64,000 nt of DNA from Lepidonotus clava (GCA_936440205.1 OW387139.1:4034758-4098757); one strand, 5' to 3'; counted from the first letter of the stretch, positions 54,009 to 64,000 are shown. The notes: generated by a model from the letters alone, not told the origin. Numbers and translations: made by a program.

Positions 54009-54698
54009 TAACTGAAAGCCTGCTGCAGCTCTGTGTTCTAAGTATTACTGCAGATGGCAGGCATATATAAACGCATTAGTTTTTAGTTTGAAAAATTTAT
54101 ATTCACCCTCTCTGGTTAATTTTCCTTTTGTTTTCAGTAAATCCTCTTTACTGCAACTGTCTACATCAAGTTTCTTTCTCCTTATTCAGAGTCACGTGAT
54201 TACACATATCATTGCTTGACGTACACTTTTCAAGACAATAAACATTCAAGACACACAATTCACAGTTTTGCAATATAGTATGCATTTGACCATAAAAGAA
54301 GACAAATTGCTGTGATATAGGAAAAATGTTATTTCAAATAAATACTGTACATAATCATGACCATTCAGAGTAACTCAAACCCTTCGGTTGGGCCTTCCAG
54401 ATATCCTATATCTAGCCCGCGGCAATAGTGATTACCACACCATTGTTCCATCATTGGTCCCCCACTCCCACCACTCCCACATTGCTATTGACCTGAAGCA
54501 CTGCTATAAGGTCAGCGCTCGTCTCCATATTGAAGCCGACAGCCAATGGCAGCCGAGGACCCCCGAAGAGCCCCCACAAGGGCATGGCCCTATATGGAGC
54601 TGCAATGGGAGGCGCAAACAATCACAACCAAATTGTATTGTTTTCTGGGGCCCGGTGGAATAGGACGCTGCTCCTGGGTCAACCGCCTCTGCGTATCA
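54009..54698. other. Unassigned
   Basis: Plain sequence with no recognised repeat or exon. Confidence 0.35.
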
Positions 54699-54908
54699 AG
54701 GCCCTATTACACTACGCGACTCGAGCTGCGGTATTGGCGCGATATGATGATATTACAGACAATCTGCATGCAGGAGTGATATGATTGTTTGAATTTGGCA
54801 ATTTTGAGTATTTTACACATGTGTAACAAACAATCTTTTATCTGATTTGTGCGATTTCTGTGCGATATCGTCATATCGCAGCTTGTGTCGCGTAGTGTAA
54901 TACACCCT
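54699..54908. mobile_element. Harbinger-like MITE (ATTACACTACGCG type)
   Basis: The left end is AGGCCCTATTACACTACGCG. The inverse of the right end is AGGGTGTATTACACTACGCG, followed inside by AGCTGCG and GATATGA on both arms. It is 210 bp. Flanks TCA and ACA do not give a clean duplication. It is the same family as 16247-16464. Confidence 0.7.
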
Positions 54909-55515
54909 ACATGCGGGATGGTCATGTTGTGTATCGGATGGACTCTGCATTGCGCATGGATCATCAATAATGTATCTGTCGCGCTGTATATTCCTTTTTG
55001 AAGGAGTATGTGAGTAAGTAAAGAGGGGGGGAGCAAGAGCAGGAAACTCAGAAAATACTGGGAGATATGATAAAACAAAAATTATGAGAAAGGTGAGAGA
55101 CATACCAAATAGTCCAAAATCCTACCTCAAGCAGTTCATACAAAAGTTAACAAGAAACCATCCTGCAAATAGAAAGTAGCCTATGTATAGGTTTCCTAGG
55201 TGTACGTGGGGGTCTTCTCAGCACGACTATGTATAGGTTTCCTTTACCCTTTGACATTCAGAAACACGAAATATCATAAAGAATGTGACATCTAGGGCCT
55301 ACCATGAAGTACGTATGCACATTACCAAAAGCAATAGATCCCCTCGAGTATTCATTGGATTTGTATCATTCCTGATCAAAATGCAGGTTTATAGAATGAT
55401 TAGAATAGAAGATAAATCTTTAGACAGAACAATTCAAGATTATCTATATATATGCAGATCTAACCTTCATGCCCTTGTTGATTTTAACGGAAGTATAGGG
55501 GCTTTTTGATTCCTC
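54909..55515. other. Unassigned; possible decayed MITE end at 55293
   Basis: TATGTATAGGTTTCCT is directly repeated at about 55181 and 55219. GGGCCTACCATGAAGTACG at about 55294 resembles the end of the MITE at 16768-16936. No partner end was found. Confidence 0.35.
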
Positions 55516-57428
55516 GAAGCCACTCTGTCGATTGAAAATCATCGGACAAGTTGGCCGATATAAGATTGGAACCTTAAGAAAAGAATATTTGAGTGTACGG
55601 GTTTTCTTTACGATTTGAACGATAACACCATCTGAACTTGATATATCGGCATAAAACTATACAGGAAGAGTGGTGTGAACCAACAATCCATAACAATATA
55701 GAACTCATAGTACAATATAGAAAAATCATATTTTGTTTTGATATATAAAAAGATGTTAACATCTTACAAAAGACGAGAACCACTGACAAATGATTCATAC
55801 TGCTCAAATTAATAACGAAAATGTCAACATGAAGTAAAGTACAAACGGGCTTTGGTGGAAATTCTAGAATACGATCCTAACACATATAGTGTAACATGGT
55901 TTAAAAACTGTATAGGTTTTAAACAAATAAAAGCTTGAGATGAGGCAGCTTTTGAGGCACGTTAGAATAGTAAGTAAATCGAATAACGTTTGGAAAGACA
56001 CAAGAAATTCATGGCTGCAAAACATTTTAATGTATTTCATGGCAAAAAAAGTCACGAATCAAAACAGAGAATCTTTTTTTCTTTTTTTTTGGCGGGGGGG
56101 GGGGGGGACACAGTAACGTGCCGAATGATAATTGTGTTCAATGTGTCTGATTTCCTGGTGTATTCAGAGATAATTATATAGTTCAATTCTCTCCGGTGCA
56201 TTGAAGAATATGGATTTATATAAACAGTATAGACCAAAGGCATGTTATTGAGAAGGGGTTCATTCGATGTAACCACAGCACGTATATGTTCTTTAAGGTC
56301 AGAATCCAATGAAGAAAAAATCCGGGCAAATACTTGACATGCAATAGAATTAATATTTCTGGCTGGCTACTTCAATCAATCAAATCTGTCACTTCTTAGG
56401 TCCATCCCCATACTCACATAGCATACATGAACGGTCCATAAAGAAACACTTTGAATACAACGAATGGAATTAAACGAAATCAGCTCATGCACGGTATAAG
56501 TACATGCGCATGCGCAGTGGTTTCAAGGCTCCATGAACAGTCAAAGTAATATAACTATGTCACAACTGACGGATTCATGTCTTTTATTTCATCATTGAAC
56601 TTAACGTTGTCACAGTGATGTGCTTTTCACATCGTCGAAACACTCGTTGAACAAGTAACATATATACGTATGTGCATAATCATAGATTTGATATCCTCAA
56701 TTGTCAATAAAAGTTACTACTACCACTATTACCTCAAATAACATCATCAGAAATAAATTACTTGTAATGCATATTACGTCACACCATTTGTATGTAGTTT
56801 ATCCCAAATGTATACACTAAATCGATTTTCAGACCCCTCTGAAATTTATAGTTTTTCTTTTACATACCATGGATTGCCAATTTCTTGAGTTTTGCCTGCA
56901 TGTTAGCCTAGATCAGGATGCATGCTGGGTAATATGTAGACAAATCACAAACCTTTAGTATAGGAATTTTCATGAATCATTTCATTATTAAGATTTAACA
57001 TGATGTAAAACCAGATATCAATTTTCTTTTAATTTGTATCCTATAATTTGTATCCATATACATTTAATATTTATTTTTTTTAATAAGTATTTTGAAAATT
57101 CATTCATCATAGATAGATATATAACAATTATTTGTTTATTTTTTATGGTTTTTAAGGGATTATGTTTATAGATTCAGTCCAAATTAGCCTGCAGGTGCTT
57201 AAAATACCGTAAACAGTTATCCGTGGTAGGGAGAATTGATATGACCAATATATCAGCCCTTTCTTCCAACACAGGCTTACATCGTTCATGTATTCATGCA
57301 GAAGTTTTATGTTCAGCGTAGAAAACCCATATATCAGAGAGTATATTTCCCTCCATATGGATAGTTCACACACTGTAGGAGAAAGCCTTTATGTTAACAA
57401 ACAGCTTACAGTTTGAAATAAACTGGTA

Positions 57429-57432
<4 letters not shown>
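55516..57432. other. Unassigned AT-rich sequence
   Basis: AT-rich sequence with a G run near 56094-56107 and an NRF1-type TGCGCATGCGCA at 56505-56516. No exon, RNA gene or paired repeat was recognised. Confidence 0.35.

Positions 57433-57491
<59 letters not shown>
57433..57491. repeat. (CA)n microsatellite
   Basis: An uninterrupted alternating CA run of about 59 bp. Confidence 0.95.
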
Positions 57492-57495
<4 letters not shown>

Positions 57496-57839
57496 CTTGC
57501 AGCAAATAGCAATTAACAGATTAACTGAGATACTTCTTGGTATATACTATCTACTGAACATCTTTACCTTGCCTCCAGAATTTGGTTTTGCTGCACACAT
57601 CAGAAACTAGCTGATAGGAACTAGAGGATAGCTCCTATCATAGACGATTGCAGAAAAAAAGCGATGTTAAATATTTAGTCTGAATAATGCAATAATGGTG
57701 ATTTATATCAATGGATGTACACTTTGTGTAAGCAGTAGGTGTGCTAAACTCATCCATTCAGCAGCCTTACCCAGCACTCTCCCAGCACTCACGGTACCCA
57801 ACCAGCGGCCCCACCCCCGGGAACCAGCGCCGGGGGTCA

Positions 57840-58035
57840 TCTCGCCGTTTCTCGTTCTGACCACGTGATTGATGGCCGACCCCACGCGCCACCTATCGCT
57901 CACTGCCGACGACGCACGGCCTTCTGGGACGGGCCGCGTTACGTCACTTCCGGAGCGAGAAGAAGAGCGCGCGGGGTCTGCCGGGAAGGGACGCTGGTCG
58001 ATACGTCATCAGCGGGCGTCCCTGGTGGTGAGGAG
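57840..58035 (+). promoter_or_regulatory. Promoter-like patch with possible first exon
   Basis: CCACGTGATTGATGG (E-box), CGTTACGTCACTTCCGG (CRE-like plus ETS) and ATACGTCATC lie in CpG-dense sequence. An ATG at about 57872 opens MADPTRHLSLTADDARPSGT and runs to a possible donor CTGGTGGTGAGG near 58024. The protein is not recognised. The frame later runs into a G-rich minisatellite, so any exon must end before it. Confidence 0.4.
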
Positions 58036-58155
58036 GGAAACTAAGGGAGGGGAGGGGTATAGGGGGAGGGAAGGGGTATTGGGGAGGGGAGGTTGGGGTA
58101 TAGGGGGAGGGGAGGGGTATAGGGGGAGGGGAGGGTGTAGGGGGAGGGGGCACAT
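58036..58155. repeat. G-rich minisatellite (GGTATAGGGGGAGGGGA)
   Basis: About six units of GGGGTATAGGGGGAGGGG with minor variation. Confidence 0.8.
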
Positions 58156-58735
58156 TCCTTTGTCATGTGCTATTAAAAATCTCTCAAGGGTTAAATATAG
58201 AGAATGCCTCCGAGATGCATTCTAATCCATACTCACCATTATAGAATAGTAGAATGTATTCCCCTGTAATGTTTGTAAAACATGTTAAAATTGACACAGT
58301 CGCCTGTTGATTTCTAAATGCGTTTCACTAAAGTTTCTGCTTTTCTTCAGTTGCATTGTTTTTATTATTGACTTTAGAAAATGTAAGTTAATGACCATAC
58401 CACCAAAATCAAGGTAAGATCCGGAGCTCAGGCCCTATACGAGATATAACAATACTTGTATGAACGGTTCAAAAGTGCATTATTTTGATTTCTTTCTACT
58501 GGCACTAGAGAGAGCTTTGAGTTTCAACAACCTCTCCCTACTCCGCCTTCACAGCTCTGTCCTGTACCCAGCCTCCACTTTCTCAGATCAGAGTCCTTGT
58601 AATCAAGATGTCACGCCTTTACTATACCACCCCCTGTCTATTGAACAGCCGGGGGGGAGGGAGTCCAGTACCGGGAACAGCCCACCGCCCCTCCAAGCCT
58701 GGTTCTGGGCTCTCCTGGAGCGTATGACGAACGCG
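58156..58735. other. Unassigned
   Basis: Plain sequence with no recognised feature. Confidence 0.35.
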
Positions 58736-58870
58736 TCATGACGTGACGTCATGTTGACGTCATTCATCGCGGTGACGCGGCGTCGGACGCTGTCGCCGGT
58801 CCCGCGCGATAAGCGACGTCAAGTCGGGCGGGCCGGGAGGGGTTTTTTCATTAATTTTCCGCGTGGAAAG
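58736..58870. promoter_or_regulatory. CRE cluster in CpG-rich sequence
   Basis: Full CRE palindromes TGACGTCA lie at 58744-58751 and 58755-58762, only 11 bp apart. Half-sites TGACG, or the inverse CGTCA, occur before and after (CGCGTCATGACG, GGTGACGCGG, GACGTCAAG). CpG is dense to about 58830. A cAMP/ATF-responsive promoter or enhancer is plausible. Confidence 0.5.
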
Positions 58871-59039
58871 ACACAATAAATAGGTTTGTCGAAGCGGAGA
58901 GAGGCAGGGTTGGCACTGACTGATATGTGAACAGTAATTAGAAAAGGAGCGGTGGTGAATGTTAGAGACGAGTGATAAGAGAAGGAAAAAAAGAAACCGG
59001 GAATAAAAATACAAAGAAGAGAAGAAAAGAACTGTCTAC

Positions 59040-61240
59040 AGTTGGCTTGTGGTTGGGTGGGAGTCGTCATGTAGAAGATGTGAGTTGGTGGGGGCATGTT
59101 AGTCGTCATCTAAGAGATCTGGGTGGGTGGGGGTTAGTCGTCATGTAGGAGATGTGGATGGGTGGGGGGTTAGTCATCATACAGGATATATCTGGGTGGG
59201 TAGAGGTTAGTCATCATGTAGGAGATCTGAGTTGGTGGGGGTTAGTCTTCATGGAGGAGATTTGGGTGGGTGGGGGTTAGTCGTCATGTTGGACATTTGG
59301 GTAGGGGTTGGTCATCACGTAGGAGATTTGGGTGTCTCCAGTCAGCTCGTGGTTGGGTGGGAGTCGTCATATAGAAGATCTGAGTTGGTGGGGGTTAGTC
59401 TTCATGGAGGAGATTTGGGTGGGTGGGGGTTAGTCGTCATCGCAGGTCTTGGTGGATGGTCCTTAGTCGTCACATAGTTGGTTTTAGTAAATTAGACACT
59501 ATTCATCATGTAGAAGATCTGGATGGGGAGGGGGGGGGTTAGTCGTCATGTTAGAGATCTGGGTAGGTGGGGATTAGTCATCAAGTGGGAGATCTTGGTA
59601 GGTGGGGCTTCATCGTCATGTAGGAGGTTCAGGTGGGTGGGGTTAGTCGTCATGGGGGAGATCTGGGTGGGTGGAGTTTAGTCGTCATGTGGGAGATTTG
59701 GATGGGTGGGGGTTAGTCGTCACATAGGAGATCTGGATGGTTGGGGGTTAGTTGTCATGTAGGTCTAGGAGGGTGGGGGTTAGTCGTCGCATATGAAATC
59801 TGGGTGAACGGGGGTTAGTCGTTATGTAGGAGATCTGGGTGGGTGGGAGTTAATCGTCATGTGGGAGATCTGGGTGGGTGGGGGTTAGTCGTCATGTGGG
59901 AGATCTGGGTGGGAGGGGGTTAGTCATCATGTGGGAGATCTGGGTGGGAGGGGGTAAGTCATCATGTGGGAGATCTGGGTGGGAGGGGGTAAGTCATCAT
60001 GTGGGAGATCTGGGTGGGTGGGGGTTAGTCATCATGTGGGAGATCTGGATGGGTGGGGGTTAGTCGTCATGTGGGAGATCTGGGTGGGAGGGGGTAAGTC
60101 ATCATGTGGGAGATCTGGGTGGGAGGGGGTAAGTCATCATGTGGGAGATCTGGGTGGGTGGGGGTTAATCGTCATGTGGGAGATCTGGGTGGGTGGGGGT
60201 TAGTCGTCATGTGGGAGATCTGGGTGGGAGGGGGTAAGTCATCATGTGGGAGATCTGGGTGGGAGGGGGTAAGTCATCATGTGGGAGATCTGGGTGGGAG
60301 GGGGTAAGTCATCATGTGGGAGATCTGGGTGGGTGGGGGTTAGTTATCATGTGGGAGATCTGGATGGGTGGGGTTTAGTTGTCATGTAGGAGATCTGGGT
60401 GGGAGGGGGTAAGTCATCATGTGGGAGATCTGGGTGGGAGGGGGTAAGTCATCATGTGGGAGATCTGGGTGGGTGGGGGTTAGTTGTCATGTAGGAGATC
60501 TGGTTGGGTGGGGGTTAGTCGTCATGTGGGAGATCTGGTTAGTTGGGGGTGAGACGTCATGTAGGATATCCTGGTGGGTGGGGGTTAGTCGTCATGTAGG
60601 AGATTCGGTTGGATGGGGGTTAGTCATCATGTAGTAGGTCTGTGTGGGATGTCAGTCGTCATGTGGGAGGTTTGAGTAAATTAGGGGTTATTCATCACGT
60701 AGGAGATCTAGGTGGGTGGGGTTAGTTGTTGTGTAGGAGATGTGGATGGGTGGGGGTTAGTTGTCATTTAGGAGATGTGGATAGGGGGGGTCAGTCATCA
60801 TCTAAGAGATGTGGGTGGGTAGGGGTCAGTTGTCATGTGCCTGGGTGCGTTGTCAATCATCATGTTGGAGGTTTGAGTAAATTGGGGGTTATTCATAATG
60901 TGGGAGATCTGGGTGGAGATGTGGATGGGTGGGGGTTAGTTGTCATGCAGGAGATCTGGGTGGGGGTTAGTCGACATGTGGAAAATCTGGGTGAACAGGA
61001 GTTAGTCATCATGTGGGAGATCTGGGTGGGAGGGGGTTAGTCATCATGTTGGAGATTTGGGTGGGTGGGTGTTAGTCGTCACGTTAGAGGTCTGGGTGGG
61101 TGGGGGTTAGTCGTCATGTTGGAGATCTGAGTGGGTGGGGCTTATAATAAGTCGTCATGTTAGAGATCTGGGTGGGTGGGGATTAGTCATCATGTGGGAG
61201 GACTGAGTGAGTTGGGGTTAGTCATCATGATATTATAACT
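59040..61240 (+). repeat. 35-bp G-rich minisatellite, about 60 copies, with higher-order repeat
   Basis: The unit contains TTAGTCGTCATGTGGGAGAT and CTGGGTGGGTGGGGG. Most units hold four closely spaced G runs (GGG, GGG, GGG, GGGGG), the pattern of an intramolecular G-quadruplex. Edges are degenerate. Between about 59945 and 60480, units ending GGGAGGGGGTAAGTC and GGGTGGGGGTTAGTC mostly alternate in pairs, giving a ~140-bp four-unit higher-order repeat. The valine/glycine-rich frames through it are by-products. Confidence 0.95.
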
Positions 61241-61942
61241 AAGAGATCAGGATAAGTGGTTACAACATCGCGTGGCCTAAGCTCGCGGCCATTGCTGGTC
61301 GCGTGCCCATCGCTTATTTGTCAGTTCGCCCTAGTCTGCTTTGTGATAATACTAAACCCTATGACCTTACCCCCTCCCTAGACACCCATCTCCCCTCCTA
61401 CCCTCCTCACCTCACCCCCATTCTCTAACCCCCTTCCCCCTGGCCCCACCCCACCACCCCACCACCCTCCCTGGTCGCTAGTTTCAACCAATGTCGCGAC
61501 AAATAACTCACGTGCCGAATCACGGCAGCTGCCCCCTCCTCCCCCTACCCCCTCCTAACCCCTCCCCCTACCCCCTTCCCTATCCCCGGCCACAGCACGC
61601 CACAGTGCATAAACGCATGATTAATAAATTGATTTTTAATCTAATCGTCGGGACGCAATGAGGCGTGCGTTGTCCAGGCGACCAAATCCCATTATGGACC
61701 ATTATCTCTGCTCCACAAAACCACAATCGCGCGCGGACACTCCTATTGGATTTCCATTGTCGCAAAAAACAGCCAAAAGCCCCGGCGCGCCCCCAAGAGA
61801 AACGTATTAGATTTAAAATGGACGTCCGCGATTTGATTTGTTGCCAAAATCGCATAATGGCCACTGCTTGAGGGTACTTCTTTATTTTACTTTTTTTGGT
61901 ATTCCATCCAGAGGGAGGCATTTGGATAGTGTTGGGACTTGC
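61241..61942. other. C-rich then CpG-rich unassigned sequence
   Basis: A C-rich tract lies at 61370-61590, followed by CpG-containing sequence with TTTAAAATGGACGTCC near 61812. The 199-codon minus frame spanning 61580-62179 crosses a C homopolymer and shows no domain. Confidence 0.35.
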
Positions 61943-62012
61943 CACCAGGGGGTATTTGTTGCTGAGGGCTGACCTAGATACGTCATGACGTCTACAGAGC
62001 CCTCTGGTGGTC
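61943..62012. promoter_or_regulatory. Facing CTCF-like motifs
   Basis: CCACCAGGGGGTATT on plus (about 61943-61957) and CCACCAGAGGGCTCT on minus (61998-62012) point toward each other, about 40 bp apart. Both keep the CCACCAG-GGG core. Confidence 0.4.
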
Positions 62013-63169
62013 GGATAAAGAAACAACAAAATAGACCTGCCCCCCCCCCCCCCCACCTTTTTTTTTCCTTCTTCTTTTTTGGCATGTACATACAGACAAC
62101 CACAGCGTTTGAAGGCTCTGGCCTTCTTCCAAAAGCCAACCCTGACCTTTTTTTCTGCAGTGGTCTTGAAGGTTTTCATGTGTGCCCCGTGTTTTTGTTA
62201 TGGTTGTTGGGGGTCCTTTGTGCTTTTTATTGTCATTGTTGTAGGGGGCCTGGCAGAACGCTGGCTGGCCGCCGATAACAATGCTGACACGCATGCGTGA
62301 ACAGAACCAGTGAGCGGCCGGGGACGTAAAAAATAAAAAAAGGTCGTCAGTGAGGGGTTTATGGGAGAGAATCTGATGTGTATGTCGTTATTGGGAGGGG
62401 ATGGGTTAGGGTGGAGGGTGGAGGGAGGAGGGGGAAAGGAGGTTTAAGAGTTAGTGGTGGGGAAAATACGCTCCACTCAGGCGTGAGTACGGCGAGGGAG
62501 AGATTGTCTGCTGACTTGTCAGGGTCTGTTGGTGGGTGGGGAGGTGTAGGGTACGGGGGGGGGGGGGGGGGTTAGGGGGGGCACTCACCCCCCTCTCATT
62601 CCTCCCCCATCCTGCAATACCCCATTCCCCTACGACCGACTGGTCAGGAGATTACTCTCCCCTACCCCCCACCCTACTCCCACCCCTTAGGGTGGCCGGG
62701 CACACACTTATCTCCTCTCTCCAGACCAGCAGCAAAACTAATGCACAAACAGCCTATCACCGGCCGCCCTCCTGCCCCCCACTCCTCCCCCCCCCCCCCC
62801 AATCCTCTCAGCCCTCCCACCAGGCCAATACCTTCATCCTTATATTATACCGTGGTTCCAGCCATGTCTGCTGGTCGCTCAAACTAGTATGCAACAGACA
62901 GCTAGATCATGGAAGGACTATCCTTATATATGTGCTCCCTAAGAGGCCACCAGGAGGTGCGCGTGCAGCTGGCCCCCCAGCGTCCCCCATAGCGTCCCCC
63001 CAGCGTCTCCCTCCCTCCTCCTTTACCCCCCTACACCCCTCCCCTCCTTACGCCTCCCTCTCCCCTGTGCCTTCCCACCTTTGACTTGCCGATTCCGACC
63101 CCCTAGCGGCAGCAGATAAAACTAATCGATGGCGGCGAATAATCGACCCGTGCGCGTGCGTAAACCACG
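62013..63169. other. GC-rich unassigned stretch with G and C runs
   Basis: A 15-C run lies at 62040-62054, a 17-G run at 62555-62571 and C runs near 62787-62800. ACGCATGCGTG is near 62289. Proline-rich frames of up to 182 codons are composition-driven. No exon was recognised. Confidence 0.35.
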
Positions 63170-63400
63170 GCGGAAATGACGTCAGCGCCCCCGCGGGGCT
63201 GGGTGGGCGGCCCAATCAAATCAGAGAGTGACGAGGGGGGCGTGGCTTAATCCGTGATTGGCACGCCGCCGGCGGGGGTTCAAGGGCCGATACTCTCTGT
63301 AGAAAAAGAAATCAAGACTTTGCTATTGCCAGCCAATAATAGAGGTGTTTTACGCGGCCGCCATGGTGACTAATGTTTCTCCCTCCGACATAAACCCCCT
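63170..63400 (+). promoter_or_regulatory. Promoter-like CpG-rich patch with Kozak ATG
   Basis: ATGACGTCAGCG (CRE), GGCCCAATCAAATCAG (CCAAT), GGGGGCGTGGC (GC box) and GTGATTGGCA (inverse CCAAT) precede GCGGCCGCCATGGTGAC. The ATG at 63363 has ideal Kozak context and opens MVTNVSPSDINPLRLRPQMS, 37 codons to a stop. The protein is not recognised, so exon status is uncertain. Confidence 0.45.
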
Positions 63401-63447
63401 CAGATTGAGACCCCAGATGTCTGAAACCTACTGCTACTGTCAGAGCC

Positions 63448-63524
63448 AAGGTCATGTGGGCCTGGAGGTCATGTGACTGCTGAGGTCATGTGACCGGGGA
63501 CGGCCGGTCATTGGTCATGTGATT
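63448..63524 (+). promoter_or_regulatory. Four M-box-like GGTCATGTG motifs
   Basis: AAGGTCATGTGG (63448), AGGTCATGTGAC (63466), AGGTCATGTGACC (63483) and TGGTCATGTGATT (63512) recur at spacings of about 17-30 bp. Each joins a nuclear-receptor half-site (AGGTCA) to a CATGTG M-box (MITF/TFE type). The spacing is irregular, so this is not a simple tandem repeat. Confidence 0.5.
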
Positions 63525-63689
63525 GAACCAGGAAGGTTACTTACACGACTAATAAGGTCGAGTAAACACACACATATACAAATGTACTCACACGTAAATA
63601 TGTGTATAATGACTTAAACACTAAACCATAGTATGACCAAATATGTATACATGTCTATGTAGGGACTATAAATGTACACACACACGCAA

Positions 63690-63690
<1 letters not shown>

Positions 63691-63733
<43 letters not shown>
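63691..63733. repeat. (TA)n microsatellite
   Basis: An alternating TA run of about 43 bp. Confidence 0.95.
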
Positions 63734-63736
<3 letters not shown>

Positions 63737-63799
63737 GTGGGGGTACCAGGGTGGGGCTTCTGCTCCTGGGAAGTATATAGCCCCCCTGTAGCTGATAGT

Positions 63800-63910
63800 A
63801 AAAGGCAACGATAGGGGAGACCCTGCACTGACCAAGCGGTTCATTGGGTTTGATTCCCAGTTGGTGTCTGGGTTCACTAAGGGATGAGCTACAGCAAAAA
63901 TGATTTCCAG
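63800..63910 (+). repeat. tRNA-like SINE head
   Basis: CTGCACTGACCAAGCGGTTC (A-box-like) is followed within about 25 bp by GGGTTTGATTCCCAG, which contains a near-perfect B box. The short A-to-B distance shows the anticodon region is shortened, so it is a SINE remnant rather than a tRNA gene. Confidence 0.5.
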
Positions 63911-64000
63911 GTTTTGATCTTCTGTGTTTGCCTGCCCTGTCACCCTCATCTAATATAGATACGATCAACAGACACGGGCCATGTCAAAACACATGTCTGA

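Noticed and set aside
59878-61040. Glycine/valine-rich plus-strand repeat proteins
   Set aside because: These are translations of the 35-bp minisatellite; frame changes follow unit-length changes.
61580-62179. 199-codon minus-strand frame
   Set aside because: It crosses a C homopolymer that encodes a glycine run, covers opposed CTCF-like motifs and shows no domain; chance in GC-rich DNA.
62536-63084. 182-codon proline-rich frame
   Set aside because: It is driven by C-rich composition and a G homopolymer, with no recognised domain.
63800-63910. Functional tRNA gene
   Set aside because: The B box is good but the A-to-B distance is too short and no acceptor stem pairs; the same applies to the other tRNA-like heads.
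1-64000. LTR retrotransposons, retroviral or Polinton-type elements
   Set aside because: No long terminal direct repeats, protease/integrase motifs or capsid-type proteins were seen on either strand.

Overview
This is animal nuclear DNA that carries almost no recognisable protein-coding sequence. The long open frame on the minus strand at 43479-45917 is a LINE retrotransposon. The rest is a mosaic of small non-autonomous DNA transposons (MITEs), tRNA-like SINE heads, several large tandem arrays, many long G or C homopolymers, and scattered CpG-rich patches with promoter-type motifs (NRF1, ETS, CRE, CCAAT, E2F, RFX X-box). Together with the lack of CpG depletion in those patches, this suggests a marine invertebrate, perhaps a non-vertebrate deuterostome or a lophotrochozoan. 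I cannot name the species. No rRNA, intact tRNA gene, CRISPR array or LTR/virus-like element was seen.

Layout. 1-6 kb: a 13-bp E-box minisatellite, a hAT-like MITE, a promoter-like patch with a possible first exon (3240-3535) and G-rich minisatellites. 6-12 kb: microsatellites, two MITEs and a cluster of CTCF-like motifs. 12.2-14.1 kb: a six-copy array of a ~312-bp unit that has invariant blocks and looks regulatory or exon-like. 14.4-17 kb: one MITE nested inside a relative, a possible conserved non-coding block, and a compound of Harbinger-like MITEs. 17.4-18 kb: a CpG-rich patch. 19.8-22.4 kb: a 70-bp satellite. 24.3-26.9 kb: MITEs, a SINE and a 56-bp array with higher-order structure. 27.7-35.9 kb: many MITEs, a 41-bp CRE minisatellite next to two CTCF-like motifs, and a second AT-rich conserved-looking block. 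36.5-37.6 kb: a G-rich degenerate minisatellite. 38-42.7 kb: a broad CpG-rich region with E2F sites. 43.1-45.9 kb: the LINE. 46-55.5 kb: more MITEs and a LINE tail fragment. 57.8-58.8 kb: promoter-like and CRE-rich patches. 59.0-61.2 kb: a 35-bp G-quadruplex-type minisatellite with a four-unit higher-order repeat. 61.2-64 kb: CpG-rich sequence with promoter and M-box motifs, then a SINE.

The most informative reading is of repeats. At least eight MITEs belong to one family that ends in CCCAGCCA or CCCAAGCA with 2-bp target duplications. Another group of about nine MITEs shares a terminal skeleton (A-GCC, a short AT-containing stretch, then CAC-TA-G-CG) flanked by TAA/TTA, as PIF/Harbinger elements usually are. 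The window is therefore most likely intergenic or deep intronic sequence. Any host exons here are short and unproven.
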